Shown: one piece after another, positions 37,801 through 49,196 of the stretch
Layout: each line of letters starts with the position of its first letter
How positions within the stretch are numbered: position 1 is the first letter of the stretch
Assembly: GCA_022575985.1 (NCBI GenBank)
Contig: JAKSXM010000007.1
Coordinates: 50,126,501 to 50,190,500 of the forward strand
Direction: 5' to 3'
From: Anagrus nilaparvatae
Lineage: Eukaryota > Arthropoda > Insecta > Hymenoptera > Mymaridae
DNA length: 64,000 nt
The notes under the pieces: model-generated
Seen by the model: the letters and a program-made list of their open reading frames with translations, nothing else
Databases searched by the model: none
What the model was told of the DNA's origin: nothing
Program-made: the position numbers and the translations under genes

Positions 37801-38715
37801 GCGTGTTATATCAAAAAATTTTCAATTAAATATTTTTCCTTTATTTTATCGGAAAACTATAAACTTTTTGGGCTCGTTGGATTCCTTTTTAAATTTTCTT
37901 TAATACTGGTGTATCTTAGCTAGTATTATTGGATTTTTTAGAACCGTACGGGCTACCTTAAAGACTTAAATTAAAATTATTTTGGGTTAGAGACTTTAAT
38001 AGCAGGTTACTTTTAAAATTTTATTCTGAGTATTTGGTGTTAGGTGTTAGTAACATAGGGAACGACATAAGAGTAAACATATCCCATGATCGTTAGTTTT
38101 TTTAAAGTCATTGTCAACACCTAAACCAGTTAATTTTTTTTAGTTTAAATTTTTTAAAAACAGGTAAATGAAAATACTTTTATTTTTAGACAAAAATTTT
38201 ATAAACTTCCCTTAATACCTGCATGTTCTTGATTATGTTTAAATAGAAGAAATTCAATACGAAATATGTGCTTACCGGTCTATAACCATAATTGCTTGAC
38301 GAAGTCTGATGATTATTTGAACCTACAGAGTAATGAGCAGAGACTGGATATTCATCTGCATCATTTAATTCTCGATTTGTATTTCCAAAACTTCTGCTCG
38401 TACTTTCCTCATTAGTTAATAATCCATCAGAATCAGCCAAAACATTTATACATCTAAAAAAAAAAAAATTAATTATCATGTAAAAACTATAAATACTACA
38501 TTAAAATACATGACATGCATGAATAATAACAATAAAAACATTACTTACAATAGTAAGTCTGAAACATTATAATTTTTCCTTTCTTGATCAAAATCACACG
38601 GACGAGAATTTTTTAGGTCAAAATTACTAATTGAATGAATAATTTGTACTTTCAATATAATCAGCCATAACAAAATCAGTGTAAAATTTCTGGCAAATTG
38701 CTTAAACCAATCCAT
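31834..38715 (-). CDS. Six-exon gene for a secreted Cys-containing protein of unknown function
   Basis: Minus-strand exons: 38,715-38,549; 38,453-38,276; 34,589-34,339; 34,255-33,972; 32,289-32,039; 31,959-31,834. All introns are GT-AG (donors GTAAGT, GTAAGC, GTAAAT, GTAATA, GTGAGC), phases match at every junction, and the product is about 418 residues. Exon 1 gives a signal peptide: MDWFKQFARN, then a hydrophobic run to residue 28. Exons 3-4 hold the conserved-looking core with ECIPRILCEMASGSRPG, NFGRAIFLGYSNRGYSRICY and YSECPRNEDQLVYYLNNHKG. The spacing of C, LCE, C and CP recalls the insect DM4/DM12 domain, but I am not sure of that. An Asn/Tyr-rich linker and a hydrophilic tail follow. 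The last two exons are joined by splice logic only. Intron 2 (3.7 kb) is full of transposons. Confidence 0.65.
33045..33862. mobile_element. Long-inverted-repeat MITE in intron 4 (818 bp)
   Basis: The ends AACATGCTGACCACCCTCTG and GGAGAGTGGTTGGCATGTT pair as terminal inverted repeats, and imperfect pairing continues inward for some 300 bases (for example CTCTTATCGCTATAG against CTATAACGATGAGAG). There is no transposase. A related copy flanks the palindrome at 46,440-46,781 plus 51,401-51,560. It lies between exons 4 and 5 of the six-exon gene, starting 18 bases beyond the alternative stop. Confidence 0.6.
33880..34255 (-). CDS. Alternative terminal exon of the six-exon gene
   Basis: If the donor at 33,971-33,970 is not used, exon 4 reads on for 31 more codons (GNKTFRSFQLHNYLKLKKPL and onward) to a TGA at 33,882-33,880, giving a 323-residue protein without the hydrophilic tail. 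Both endings are open, so alternative splicing or polyadenylation is possible. The 18 bases beside the stop (33,884-33,901) equal the left-end motif of the CATGGAACATGTT elements. Confidence 0.4.
36210..36456 (+). mobile_element. CATGGAACATGTT-family element, copy X2 (about 247 bp)
   Basis: Left end TTATAACCGGTTTGTGTAAC...CGAGCATGGAACATGTTC; right end CTTTTTCAAATACCC...GATGTTCCATGTTAAAAT. The interior includes repeated ATTCTAAGTCC. This is the shortest complete copy in the window and defines the family's two ends. It is nested in the 35,492-37,587 element. Confidence 0.65.
36464..36996. mobile_element. AGATCTGATCA-ended MITE carrying a CCGCTTGC-type MITE
   Basis: AGATCTGATCATCACAAAAT...CGGAATCGTTCTACACCGAA on the left and its inverse (ATAGAACGATTCCGAAAAAC...GTGTTGATCAGATCT) on the right make inverted ends of about 105 bases. 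Between them, about 36,570-36,801, lies a member of the 59,302 MITE family (TTGCAAATGACTTGAAACGT, CTTGCCGCAAGCGGATTT...CAGTG) with a truncated left end. It abuts the right end of X2, within the larger nest. Confidence 0.65.
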
Positions 38716-41700
38716 GATAAGAGTGAATTTTTGGCTTCAATGGAAACCACGATATTAAACTTGTGGCTAGATTTACATAGTTTTCATTTAGTACATAAAT
38801 AAAATATATATATATATATATTATGTATTATATATTACCTATGCGCCAGTTGATTTTCAATAAGCAAATAGGTTAGGGAATAATATAACCCATACATATT
38901 CCATTTCCATGTTTTCTATACTATAATCATCAATATACTCTCCATATAATACAGAAAATTTTCATGCAAGATTCGTTCAATTCGGTCGCTAATAAGCTCT
39001 CGTTACTTGACCGTAAACCTGATACTCAGCGTATATTCTCTGCAAAAACATATAATACTTTATATATATAAATAAGTTAGCTAATTATTTGTTTGCAATT
39101 GTGTATTGATATTTCAATTCGTTCGTATTTTGAAGTACTTTTTTTTTTATAAAATTATTTAATATGTTTGTTGATGATGATGATGATTATGATCATTTGT
39201 TTTCTGTCGCAAATTACTTTTTTAACAAATTTCATTATGCTTTTATTATTTTTGAGTGGATTTATAAATATGACGACATTAATAGAAATAAAGCATTGAA
39301 ATAAAATTAACTTATAATTAGATTCTCGAAACATTTTATTGTTAGTAATAAATTTAATGCTCTTTTTTTTATATTCACGTATGTTTTCTCTTTTAATTAT
39401 TGTAATTATAATTTTATTTAAAATTGAGTTATTTTATTAAATTAGAAAAAAAAAAGTGGAGTAAGATAATATTATTATTATTGTTATGACTTAAGTAAGT
39501 ATTTTTTTTATAATAATATTATAATAATTTATTATTTCCTTTTGTTTTTTATATTAAAAAATAAAAATTTGCTTGAGAGAAGGAAACGTTTGTTAATAAA
39601 GAAAATTATTTGAATAATATTTTTATTTTAATAAAAAATTAATTTTATTTCTATTATTTTTATATCATTTTCATGAAAACGAATTTGCTTCTCACAATGG
39701 ATTAATTTATTTTGATTCGCCCTATAAATCTACTCATAATGGACCTGTTGTGGATCAATATTTCGTAAACATTTTTTACAACCTTAATAGGTTGATGAAA
39801 TTTCTCACTAGACATTCGTGTTTTTTGGGTTGGATTTCTCATCACGAATATAGATTCCGTTTTTACTAAAAATGGTTTATTTGAAAAGATTATTTGCCCA
39901 CAATACGAATTTTCAGAATATATTATGCGGGTTTCTTAAGACTTGTATATCTCTTGAGTTGTTGAGTACGAATATGATAGCCACTCACACGATAAATAAA
40001 CTATTGTATAGTTCACAAAAAAAATTCTAATAAATCGCAAAAAATAACCTCAAATTGCTAGCAATGGACACCTAAACTATATTGTGTTCAACTGCTCATT
40101 AATCATAAGTAACTGATAAAAATCGAAAAAAAACCTAATAAATATATCCTAATAATTCTGAGAATTCCGTTTGCGGGCAACTAGACTATTTCTGTCAAAA
40201 ATGGATATGATTTTAATGCTCAACAACTCAAAAAACATTTACAACCGATGGAAAAAAACATTGATCTATAAGGGATATACCAAGTACTTATCTTGAAATT
40301 TCTTTCTCTCTGGGGAGGGCTAAATAATATAATATCATTTATCCATAATAATTAATATCAATAATAATTATGAATTAAATCCTTTAATAACAGTCAAAAA
40401 TTAATTGTTTTTTATTTTAAATTTTTTAAAAATATAATATTTGTTAATAGATAATTTAAAATTTTGAAAAAAAACATTGCTATTTTCACTAAAAATTTAC
40501 AATTGGGGAAGGGGGGGGGTACGAACATGGCCCCTATACGTGCCTGGATACGTGCCTGGCATAAACTATGAAACAGGAGATCATAAAAAGTATGTAATTG
40601 AGTTATCTGGTAAAAATATTTCATTGATTTGGAAAAAAATATAATTTATTTCTGTTTTATATAGGTAAAAAGTTATTAAATAGAGTTATTGAATAAAAGA
40701 GTTATTAAATATTTCTAGTTACGGTCTTTAGTTCTAATAACGTAATATCGGAAGATTTTGAAAGAATAAAAACTATTAATTAACTAAAGTATTCGAAGGT
40801 CTTGTTCATAACAGGTCTTAACTCCCATTTCAAGCTATTTTAACCATGGATACACACTATTTTAACTGAATTTGATCCACCACCCCCCTAAAAACGTCAA
40901 TTTTCCCTCTTCTCCCTAATGCAAAGAAATTTTTTGGGTACCCCTCCCTATGTTCATGTTCCATGTTAAAAAAGTATCTAATTTTTTTATTCTAATTATC
41001 GAATTAAAAGTTATCTAATCTCTAAAGAGATTAATAATTAATTAGGGTGTAGGGGAGAGTTTAAAGACCTTGTAATAGATTAATAATTTAGAATTCAAAA
41101 GCAGTACAAAATTTAATTTTTTTAAAATAATGTTTATCATGTTTTTCAAAATCTTTCGTTGTCGCGCCATTAGAATTTATTTCCAAAATTCAGGGGCTGT
41201 AACTGGAAAGGGATGCATTTTTTTCAATATATATATCGAATTTAATAATAATTTTTTTATAAATTTGTAGGTAAAAACAAATAATTTTGATTATTAAAAC
41301 TGATAAAAAATATTAGTAGAAACCTGGTAGAAACAAGTACGTATTTTTTTATAAAGTAATTTCGAGTTTTTTCTATATTATTTAAAAAGATATACAGGAA
41401 TTAGAAAAAGATACAGGATTATTGATCTAAAAGTTAAAAGAATAAAGTTTTCTTAAAGCCCTCTCTCCACATAGGTTTAAAAGAACGTAAAAGTGGTAAA
41501 ATCGATAAAAATAAACTTGTAGAGATTTTTGTGTGCCATTAACGAAAAACCTGCGTTGGGCTTAAGCCCTCTCTTCAAGGTTTAAAATAACGTAAAACCG
41601 ATAAAAATAATTCTGTAGAGATTCATTTTTGGTGTGCCATTAACGAAAAATCTACCATCTCTTATTCGTTAGCATAAGAGATGGTGTAATATTCGCTATT

Positions 41701-42720
41701 GGGACAGGATAGTTAATTTTCTTTTTTTTCATGATTCTTCCGGCTACACTAGGCGACTTTTGAGTTTTAGTAATTTTAAGTATAATTATGTGGAGAGAAG
41801 GCTTTACTCATCGTTTGTATAAATATTAAAAAAAAAAAAATGAAATACTTGGGTACCTTGACCTTTCTCTAATATTGACTGTAAACTATTACCTAAGATT
41901 TCAACTTTCTCTTTTTTTTTAAGTGATAGAAACTACGAATAGAAATTAGAAATATACCAAATCGAAAATTTTTATTTTGAAATATTTCTTTTATAAAATA
42001 TTAAATTAATAATTAGTTCCTGTTATTATTGCCTAATAAAATAATATTAAGTTATTATTATTGAATAAATTATTAAAAAATTTTGAATGTACCAACAAGA
42101 TCATTCCCAATTAGAAATTAGAAATCAAGTTATATTACGCACATGTCGAAATTTTAACGGTAGTTTTTTGTAAGAGCTTCTGGTTTCGTCTTATGACTTA
42201 TAAATAAAAAATGTAGGGTAATTTTTTAAAATGTTAATAAAAAATCTTTCCTGAATGTTACATAATTAATAATAATATTGTTAATTAAATTATTTAATCC
42301 TTTAAATTTATTTTATGCTAATAAAAAATACAGTCATCACTTTTTTTAAATAAATTTAAATCAACAACTTTCTTTTTTTGTCATCATGTTATTTTTCTTA
42401 CATAATTAAAAATATTCATAATTTTGTACAAAAAAATACCGGTTTTAAATTAATAAAATAAAAACAAATAAAAATTAATCGCTAATATTATTAATCACTA
42501 TGTTAATATTCAACCTGCTGAAATGGTAACTTAATATTTTTTAAAGAAACCTTTATTTTGTCTCGATATTTATTTGTACCAAATTAAAGCAAATATAAAA
42601 CCTTTCCTGCATAATCATCAGCATCATATAATAAATATATTTAAATTTTTAAAATTATAAAAATTCAAATAATAAAAAAATAGTTAACTTTATTTTATTT
42701 AAAAAATTATAAATACATAC
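38716..42720. other. 5' flank of the six-exon gene; otherwise nothing recognised
   Basis: It is AT-rich sequence with a (TA)n run at about 38,804-38,822. An element-end-like piece with CACCCCCCTAAAAACGTCAA lies at 40,870-40,975 (listed separately). The direct and inverted piece ACGTGCCTGGATACGTGCCTGG is at about 40,538. No other coding region is supported. Confidence 0.4.
40872..40975 (+). mobile_element. Right end of CATGGAACATGTT-family element (copy X3)
   Basis: CCCCCCTAAAAACGTCAATTT, then CCCTCCCTATGTTCATGTTC and CATGTTAAAAAAG match the X1 right end. A left end was not recognised, so the copy is partial. Confidence 0.45.
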
Positions 42721-42721
42721 C

Positions 42722-43080
42722 TTGTTTCGAATCTAGAAAAGCTATTGTAGAAAATTTGCTTCACATGAGTAAGCAATTGAAAATGGAAATTTTTTTAAAA
42801 AATGTATTCTTTCTTTTTTAAATTTCACTGGTATTATTAATAAAACTTATTAGAAAAATATCATAATTTAAATTACAAAAAAATTTTTTAAATAATTAAT
42901 TTGAATAAATTAGTAATTTTTAGAGCTGTGAACTAGTAGAAGGACTTTATAAGACTGTTCTTTGTAGACATCATTCAATCGTTTGACTTTGGCTCCAGAA
43001 AGAGAGGCGTGTGTATTCCGATACGTCATCATTTTCTACTCTCACTCCACGTGCAAGACCTACATAAAATACTTTTATTT
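42722..43080 (-). promoter_or_regulatory. Possible promoter and 5' noncoding exon (minus strand)
   Basis: On the minus strand this less AT-biased patch has CACGTG (E-box), TGACGTA (CRE-like) and CTTATAAAG (TATA-like), with ATTCGAAACAAG before a good splice donor GTATGT at the 42,722 edge. It lies 4 kb upstream of the six-exon gene and in the same direction, so it could be that gene's first, untranslated exon. This is inference from motif order only. Confidence 0.25.
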
Positions 43081-43607
43081 TTCCATTATTTCATGCTTTG
43101 TGAAAGTTAAAAAAAGTATATAGTTGTTTTGAGAATCTATATTGTAAGAAAATAAGCTAATGTAAACATAAAAAACGCACATTTATGTGTGTATAAACTT
43201 AAATTTATATAATATAATTATCGATAATTATACCATATTAGCATAAGAACGCACCTGCAAAATTTGTAAATAAATACAATTAAGCGTATTGAAGTATGTA
43301 TCAATTATTTTATTAAATTTATTTGCATGTATTTATGCATAATTTTCAACCATTAAAAACAAAAGTGTAGTGCACTTAACTAGAGCATAAAATTTTAGAA
43401 TTGGCAAGATCACTACCATAGATAAGTCGCGTCAAGGTCAATAAACTTGACTTCTGGCTTATTATAAAATATAATAGTGTTTAAATTTTTAGAGTCTTAA
43501 TTTTTCCTTGTATTTTTTGCACCCTGTGTAGTTTGTTTCCTTGTTTCTAATATGTATATATCTATTTGTTTAACAAGGAAAAAAATATATATAGTAGAAT
43601 AGCCGAC

Positions 43608-44260
43608 AGGGCGAACTTCTGAATTACCAAAAAAAAATACGCAAACGTAAAATTTTACTTATGTAAGGATACCCCCTGAGTCTTACGTTAAGAGCCTTGG
43701 TGATCTAAATTGCCTAGGCTGGTAAACTAAAAATCACCTAGGTGAAAATTTTGCTACCGTATGAAAATTTGAGATATGCTTCAATGCACCTCCCAGAATC
43801 TAATTCCAAATGGGTTTGTAAAAAATTCTGACCTAACCTGAGGGGGGGAGTGGTTAAAAATTTTTAACACCTAAGTGAAAAATTTTTTACCTCACAGGAA
43901 TTTGGCCAACGAATATAGATGCCAAATATAGCCGATATGCAAAATCCCACCCCTGAAAACTTGATCCAAAAAAATTTACGGCGGTCAATTTGAATTTGGT
44001 ATGACGTCGGCACTATTTTATAGATTTAAGTTTTGAACATCGTCAATGTTTGGCATCTATATTCGTTGGCCAAATTCCTGTGCGCTAACAAATTTTTCAC
44101 CCATTTAAGCATATCCTAAATTTTCATCCGATAATAAAATTTTTAGGTTACCAGCCTAGGCAAATTTAACTAAGCTCTTAACATAAGACTCAGGGGTCAT
44201 CCTTGCATAAGTAGTATTGTTCATTTGCGTTTTTTTTTGGTAACTCACAAGTTTGTCCTA
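43608..44260. mobile_element. Long-inverted-repeat MITE (about 650 bp)
   Basis: The ends GGGCGAACTTCTGAATTACC and GGTAACTCACAAGTTTGTCC pair. Pairing continues through CTGAGTCTTACGTTAAGAGC versus GCTCTTAACATAAGACTCAG, and through GCCTAGGCTGGTAA versus TTACCAGCCTAGGC. Inside is a second strong pair (GGAATTTGGCCAACGAATAT and its inverse at 43,899 and 44,064). There is no ORF. A related truncated copy seems to lie at 59,640-59,930. Confidence 0.65.
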
Positions 44261-44697
44261 CACCCTGAAGCGGTCTATAATAAAAAAACTCAAGTCTTAC
44301 ACCCAGAAAACCTAAGGAACTAGTCTAAGGATTTGGGTTTCAATGCAGTTGCATGCACGGGTGAGCGTAGTAAACGAGTGCAGACAGCATTAAAAATAAA
44401 ATTCCCTACATTTTTTCCCGAAAAAATTTAATATAATAAAAAATTTAAATCAAACGAGTTTCAAACTGATGATCGTGCCTTCAAATAGGTTCCATAGTAA
44501 TTTTTTCGAAAAACACTAATAATATTTCTTTTTTCAAATTGACATTTTTTAAAAGTATACAGATGAAAATTATTCTAGTTGATCTCAAATTTTTCCTATT
44601 AAATAAAAATACTTGATTTTTATGCAAACATTTTTTTCCTTTTATTTTTGCAATAAATTGCCCAAATTATGTCCATATTTTTTGCTTAAATTAAAAA

Positions 44698-45110
44698 AAA
44701 CTTATAACCGTTTTGTGTAAACACAACCTAAATGCATGGAACATGTTTACTATAGTAAAGTCCTTGATTCATAGGCCATTTACTGGTAAATCTACCCTAT
44801 AAGTATTTCACCAAGAAATATGACTTTGCAAACGTAATTTGGTTTGAACCAAACTAAGCGGTTAATTACTCCAGATTTAACACTGTTAACTTTATTTGCA
44901 AATCTTATCCAACAAAAAAAATTTTTTTGAAATCGTATATTTAGAATTCGATAGAGTTATAAAACTTTTCTATTTTTCATTAGAGCCGTTATAAGTTTAT
45001 TTTTATTTAATCAATTTCAAGCATTTAATACAATTAAATTAATATTTTTCTAAGTCCTATTTGACCCCCCTCCCTTATTGTTCAAGTTTTTGAGGTTCTC
45101 CCTCCTATGT
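44698..45110 (+). mobile_element. CATGGAACATGTT-family element, copy X4 (degenerate right end)
   Basis: The left end is TTATAACCGTTTTGTGTAAAC...GCATGGAACATGTTTA. A pyrimidine-rich right part with CCCCCCTCCCTTATTG and CTCCCTCCTATG resembles the family's right end but has lost the terminal CATGTT motif. Confidence 0.45.
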
Positions 45111-45295
45111 TAATATCGATTGCTTTTATGGATATGAAAGCATTAGATCCAAAAATATGGACACTTATTAATCATTTTCTACAAATTTCTCGTGAAGTCG
45201 CGTAACAAAATGAAATTATGGCTAAAACAAGGCTGGGCCAAAAATTCAGATTCCACGGATAATTCTTCAAAAGTAGACATTTTAGAAGACTTTAA

Positions 45296-45740
45296 TACAT
45301 CAAACGATTGCAAATTACTTGAAACGTAAAGAAAATTAAAAAATAGTATATTTTTATCCTAGGCCGCAAAAATAAAGAATGGCCCAGATCGCACGTGAAT
45401 TGCAATCCGAGGTAAAGCCGAGAACTGCTATCTGGGACATTCTTTTTTTACGGCCGAGACCAAAACATAATTTTTCTTCGTCAGTGGCTAGAAAACACGT
45501 ATTTTCGATAACGCTGCGGCCGGGAAATACGTGTTTTCTGGCTACTGACAAGAAAAAAATTTTTTCCCGCTTACTTGGGATATGCGTATTTCGGTAAGCT
45601 GAGATTTAAGAAATTTTTTGAAAAAAGAAGAAAAAAAATGTTTTCTTTTAATTTTATTTACATTTCAAGTCAATTGCAATTGTTTGCAAACAAAAAAAAT
45701 TCCGCTATCCACAAGCGTAATTTTTTTTCAGTGTATCAAA
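45296..45740. mobile_element. CCGCTTGC-type MITE disrupted by another MITE
   Basis: Outer parts (CAAACGATTGCAAATTACTT...AAGAAAATT, and CCCGCTTACTTGGGATATGC onward) match the MITE at 59,302. Between about 45,360 and 45,552 sits a different element with GAATGGCCCAGATCGCACGT and an inverted pair GGCTAGAAAACACGTATTTT / AAATACGTGTTTTCTGGCTA. This is a nested insertion. Confidence 0.5.
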
Positions 45741-45889
45741 GCTGCAAAATTTTTAACATAAACATTAAAATATTAAAAATTTCAAGGAAATTATGTATTT
45801 TTAAATTTATTGGAATGCGATTGGAATGCATCTTCGAATTCTTAAAATTTTCGGTTAATTAAAATATTATTTGAATTATTTTTTCTGTA

Positions 45890-46060
45890 CAGTAGCCACG
45901 AAAGTAGCTCGCTATTGTCGCAGAAAAATTTTATACGACCCTTGTCCATAAATAAAGGATGCCCCAAATCGCAGTTTACCAACCTCGACTTCGCCTCGGA
46001 AGGTAATTTACGTGCGATTTGGGCCATTCTTTACTTTTCTAGACACGAGCCGTAAATATA
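45890..46060. mobile_element. MITE fragment sharing GCGATTTGGGC ends
   Basis: GGATGCCCCAAATCGCAGTTTACC and GGTAATTTACGTGCGATTTGGGCCATTC are opposed, and match the insert at 45,377-45,430. It is a short hairpin-forming element without an ORF. Confidence 0.45.
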
Positions 46061-46439
46061 CTATTAAATTACAGTTCAAAAAACTAAGTAGTTTTGGCGA
46101 TAAAAACTGCACCAAAATAAAATATACAAAGCGCAGGTAAACGGGGGTGAGTGCTTGTATCTGCATAACTAACTTACCACATTTTCTATATTTTTTTAAT
46201 GAATATCTTTAATATATTTAAAGTTACAAAAGTAAAGTGTAAGGTCGAAAACATAAACTATGTTCATAAATTGAAGGTTAAACCCAGTTTGGGCCCAAGA
46301 AATTTTATTGAAATCCCATTTGCCATTTTTTTAATTTACATTTTTCTGAATATAAAACCCCTTGAAATCACCCGAAACTTTGCGAACCCCCCTCAGGGTT
46401 GAGCAAGTTCAACAAAGTTCTCAAAATTTGTAGGGGTTA

Positions 46440-46781
46440 TTTTCAGCTGAAAGAAGCTTCTGTGCCTAATTTCAAGTTTGTAACTCAACTATAGGTTTTC
46501 TTTTAGATTTTACTCATAACACGGAACTGAGGGCAGCTAGAAGGTCCCATGGGATCCAAATTTTCAAAAATTCTTAACCCAATGATTGTATTTTTATTAT
46601 TTCTGTAGAAAGATTTGGTTATACGAAGTTAGGAGTGAAAATTGAAAGTAACTATTAAAAAATTTTTTAAAACTTGAAGCTTTTACAAAAATTTTCAGAT
46701 CTATGAAATCCATTTTTCATACATTATACAGTTTTGGTAATAAGTTAAAAATCGGTCATTTTGGGCTAAAATTAAGCACTT
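46440..46781 (+). mobile_element. Left part of a MITE split by the palindrome
   Basis: GATCTATGAAATCCATTTTTC...ATCGGTCATTTTGGGCTAAAATTAAG continues, across the palindrome, into the sequence from 51,401. Together they align with 33,550-33,760 of the intron-4 MITE. Confidence 0.45.
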
Positions 46782-47312
46782 CGACGCCTCCTAATAGTAT
46801 CTAACTGATTTTTTCAGAAAAATTAATAACTAACCAACTCGAAGGCGCTTGAAATAAACTCACCAACTTTCTCTTTGAAAATATATAACTAACCAACTCT
46901 AGGGCGCTTGTATAAAACTCACCAAGTTTTTTATACATTATATAAACTAACTATATTTTTAAAAATATCTATATGAAGTATCTAAAAAAAATAAAGATAT
47001 TAAAAGATAATTTTTTTAATCTAAGCGTTTTATTATAGTAAAATATAACCCGGCATAAGTATAAAATATGAATATTATTTTTTAAATAGTTTTATGCTAC
47101 AAAAATTATTATCGAAATTTTTTTTATATTATTATTATGATTTGTTAATTTGTTTATATTTTTTCAAACAATTGCAAATATTCATAATATGACTTGACAA
47201 TTATCAAGTATTATCAAGTATTTTATATAAATAAAAAAAAGTTTATATTATAATAAAATACTCCAAAATAATATAGTCAGGGGTATAGTGTGAAAAAAGG
47301 TCAAATCTCAAA

Positions 47313-48060
47313 CTGAAGGGTGAAATTGGCCATTTTTAACCCTTTCCAACCCTTGGATAAACATTTTTCAAAAAAAACTTAGTTTTTAATTTTCAAAGGG
47401 TCTAATCGGTTTTCGTGGGCGCTGATCTTATTAATTATGTCTTAAATTATATTCAACGGGTTCAAAGGTGTGAATTTGGCCATTTTAACCCCAAATACCC
47501 CAAAATATACATTAACCTAAGAAAGACATTATTTTTAAACTCAATTAAATAATTAGGTTTTTTAGGTCGAAAATTTCAAAAACAATGTAAATAATTACAT
47601 TCAACAGAATCTGAAGGGTGAAATGGGCCATTTTTAACCCTTTCCAACCCTTGGACAAACATTTTTCCAAAATCACTTAGATTTTAATTTTCAAAGGGTC
47701 TAATCGGTTTTCGTGGGCGCTGATCTCATTAATTATGTCTTAAATTATATTCAACGGGTTCAAAAGTTGGAATTTGGCCATTTTTTACCCCAAATACCCT
47801 AAAATATACCTAAACCTGAAAAAGACATTATTTTTAAATTCAATTAAATAATTAGGTTTTGTACGTCGCAGATTTTAAAAATAATGTAAAAAATTACATT
47901 CAACAGGTTCTGAAGGGTGAAATTGGCCATTTTTAACCCTTTCCAACCCTTGGACAAATATTTTTCCAAAATCACTTAGATTTTAATTTTCAAAGGGTCT
48001 AATCGGTTTTCGTGGGCGCTGATCTCGTTTATGTCTTAAATTATTTTCAACGGGTTCAAA
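47313..48060 (+). repeat. Three tandem ~299-bp units, left arm
   Basis: CTGAAGGGTGAAAT recurs at 47,313, 47,611 and 47,910. Each unit contains AACCCTTTCCAACCCTTGGA and TCGGTTTTCGTGGGCGCTGA. The third copy stops at TTTGAACCCGTTTG before the 56-bp array. Confidence 0.9.
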
Positions 48061-48084
48061 GGTTTGAACCCGTTTGTAGACTAT

Positions 48085-49172
48085 AATAAAAAACGACACG
48101 TCAAGCCTTACAGTAGCGTAACCTAAAGAAATAGGCTATAATAAAATAATGACACGTCAAGCCTTACAGTAGTGTACCCTAAGGAAATAGGCTATAATAA
48201 AATAATGACACGTCAAGCCTTACAGTAGTGTACCCTAAGGAAATAGGCTATAATAAAATAACGACACGACAAGCCTTACAGTAGCGTAACCTAAAGAAAT
48301 AGGCTATAATAAAATAATGACACGTCAAGCCTTACAGTAGTGTACCCTAAGGAAATAGGCTATAATAAAATAATGACACGTCAAGCCTTACAGTAGTGTA
48401 CCCTAAGGAAATAGGCTATAATAAAATAATGACACGTCAAGCCTTACAGTAGTGTACCCTAAGGAAATAGACTATAATAAAAAACGACACGTCAAGCCTT
48501 ACAGTAGCGTAACCTAAGGAATTAGGCTATAATAAAATAACGACACGTCAAGCCTTACAGTAGCGTAACCTAAAGAAATAGGCTATAATAAAATAACGAC
48601 ACGTCAAGCCTTACAGTAGCGTAACCTAAGGAATTAGGCTATAATAAAATAACGACACGTCAAGCCTTACAGTAGCGTAACCTAAGGAATTAGGCTATAA
48701 TAAAATAACGACACGTCAAGCCTTACAGTAGCGTAACCTAAAGAAATAGGCTATAATAAAATAATGACACGTCAAGCCTTACAGTAGTGTACCCTAAGGA
48801 AATAGGCTATAATAAAATAATGACACGTCAAGCCTTACAGTAGTGTACCCTAAGGAAATAGGCTATAATAAAATAATGACACGTCAAGCCTTACAGTAGT
48901 GTACCCTAAAGAAATAGGCTATAATAAAATAATGACACGTCAAGCCTTACAGTAGTGTACCCTAAGGAATTAGGCTATAATAAAATAACGACACGTCAAG
49001 CCTTACATTAGCTTAACCTAAGGAAATAGGCTATAATAAAATAACGACACGATAAGCCTTACATTAATGTAACCTAAGGAAGTAGACTATAATAAAAAAC
49101 GAAACGTCAAGCCTTACACTAGCGTAACCTAAGGAAGTAGGCTATAATAAAAAACGACACGTCAAGCCTTAC
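48085..49172 (+). repeat. 56-bp tandem array, left arm (about 19 copies)
   Basis: GGCTATAATAAAATAACGAC recurs every 56 bases, followed by ACGTCAAGCCTTACAGTAG and GTAACCTAAGGAA. Two main subtypes differ at CAGTAGCGTAACC versus CAGTAGTGTACCC. Each unit has a small CCTTA...TAAGG dyad. Confidence 0.95.
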
Positions 49173-49196
49173 ACAGGTTATGTTATTTTAAGGCTG

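Noticed and set aside
45354..45597. Overlapping opposed ORFs of 65 and 72 codons
   Set aside because: They mirror each other because the sequence is an inverted repeat of a MITE; not coding.
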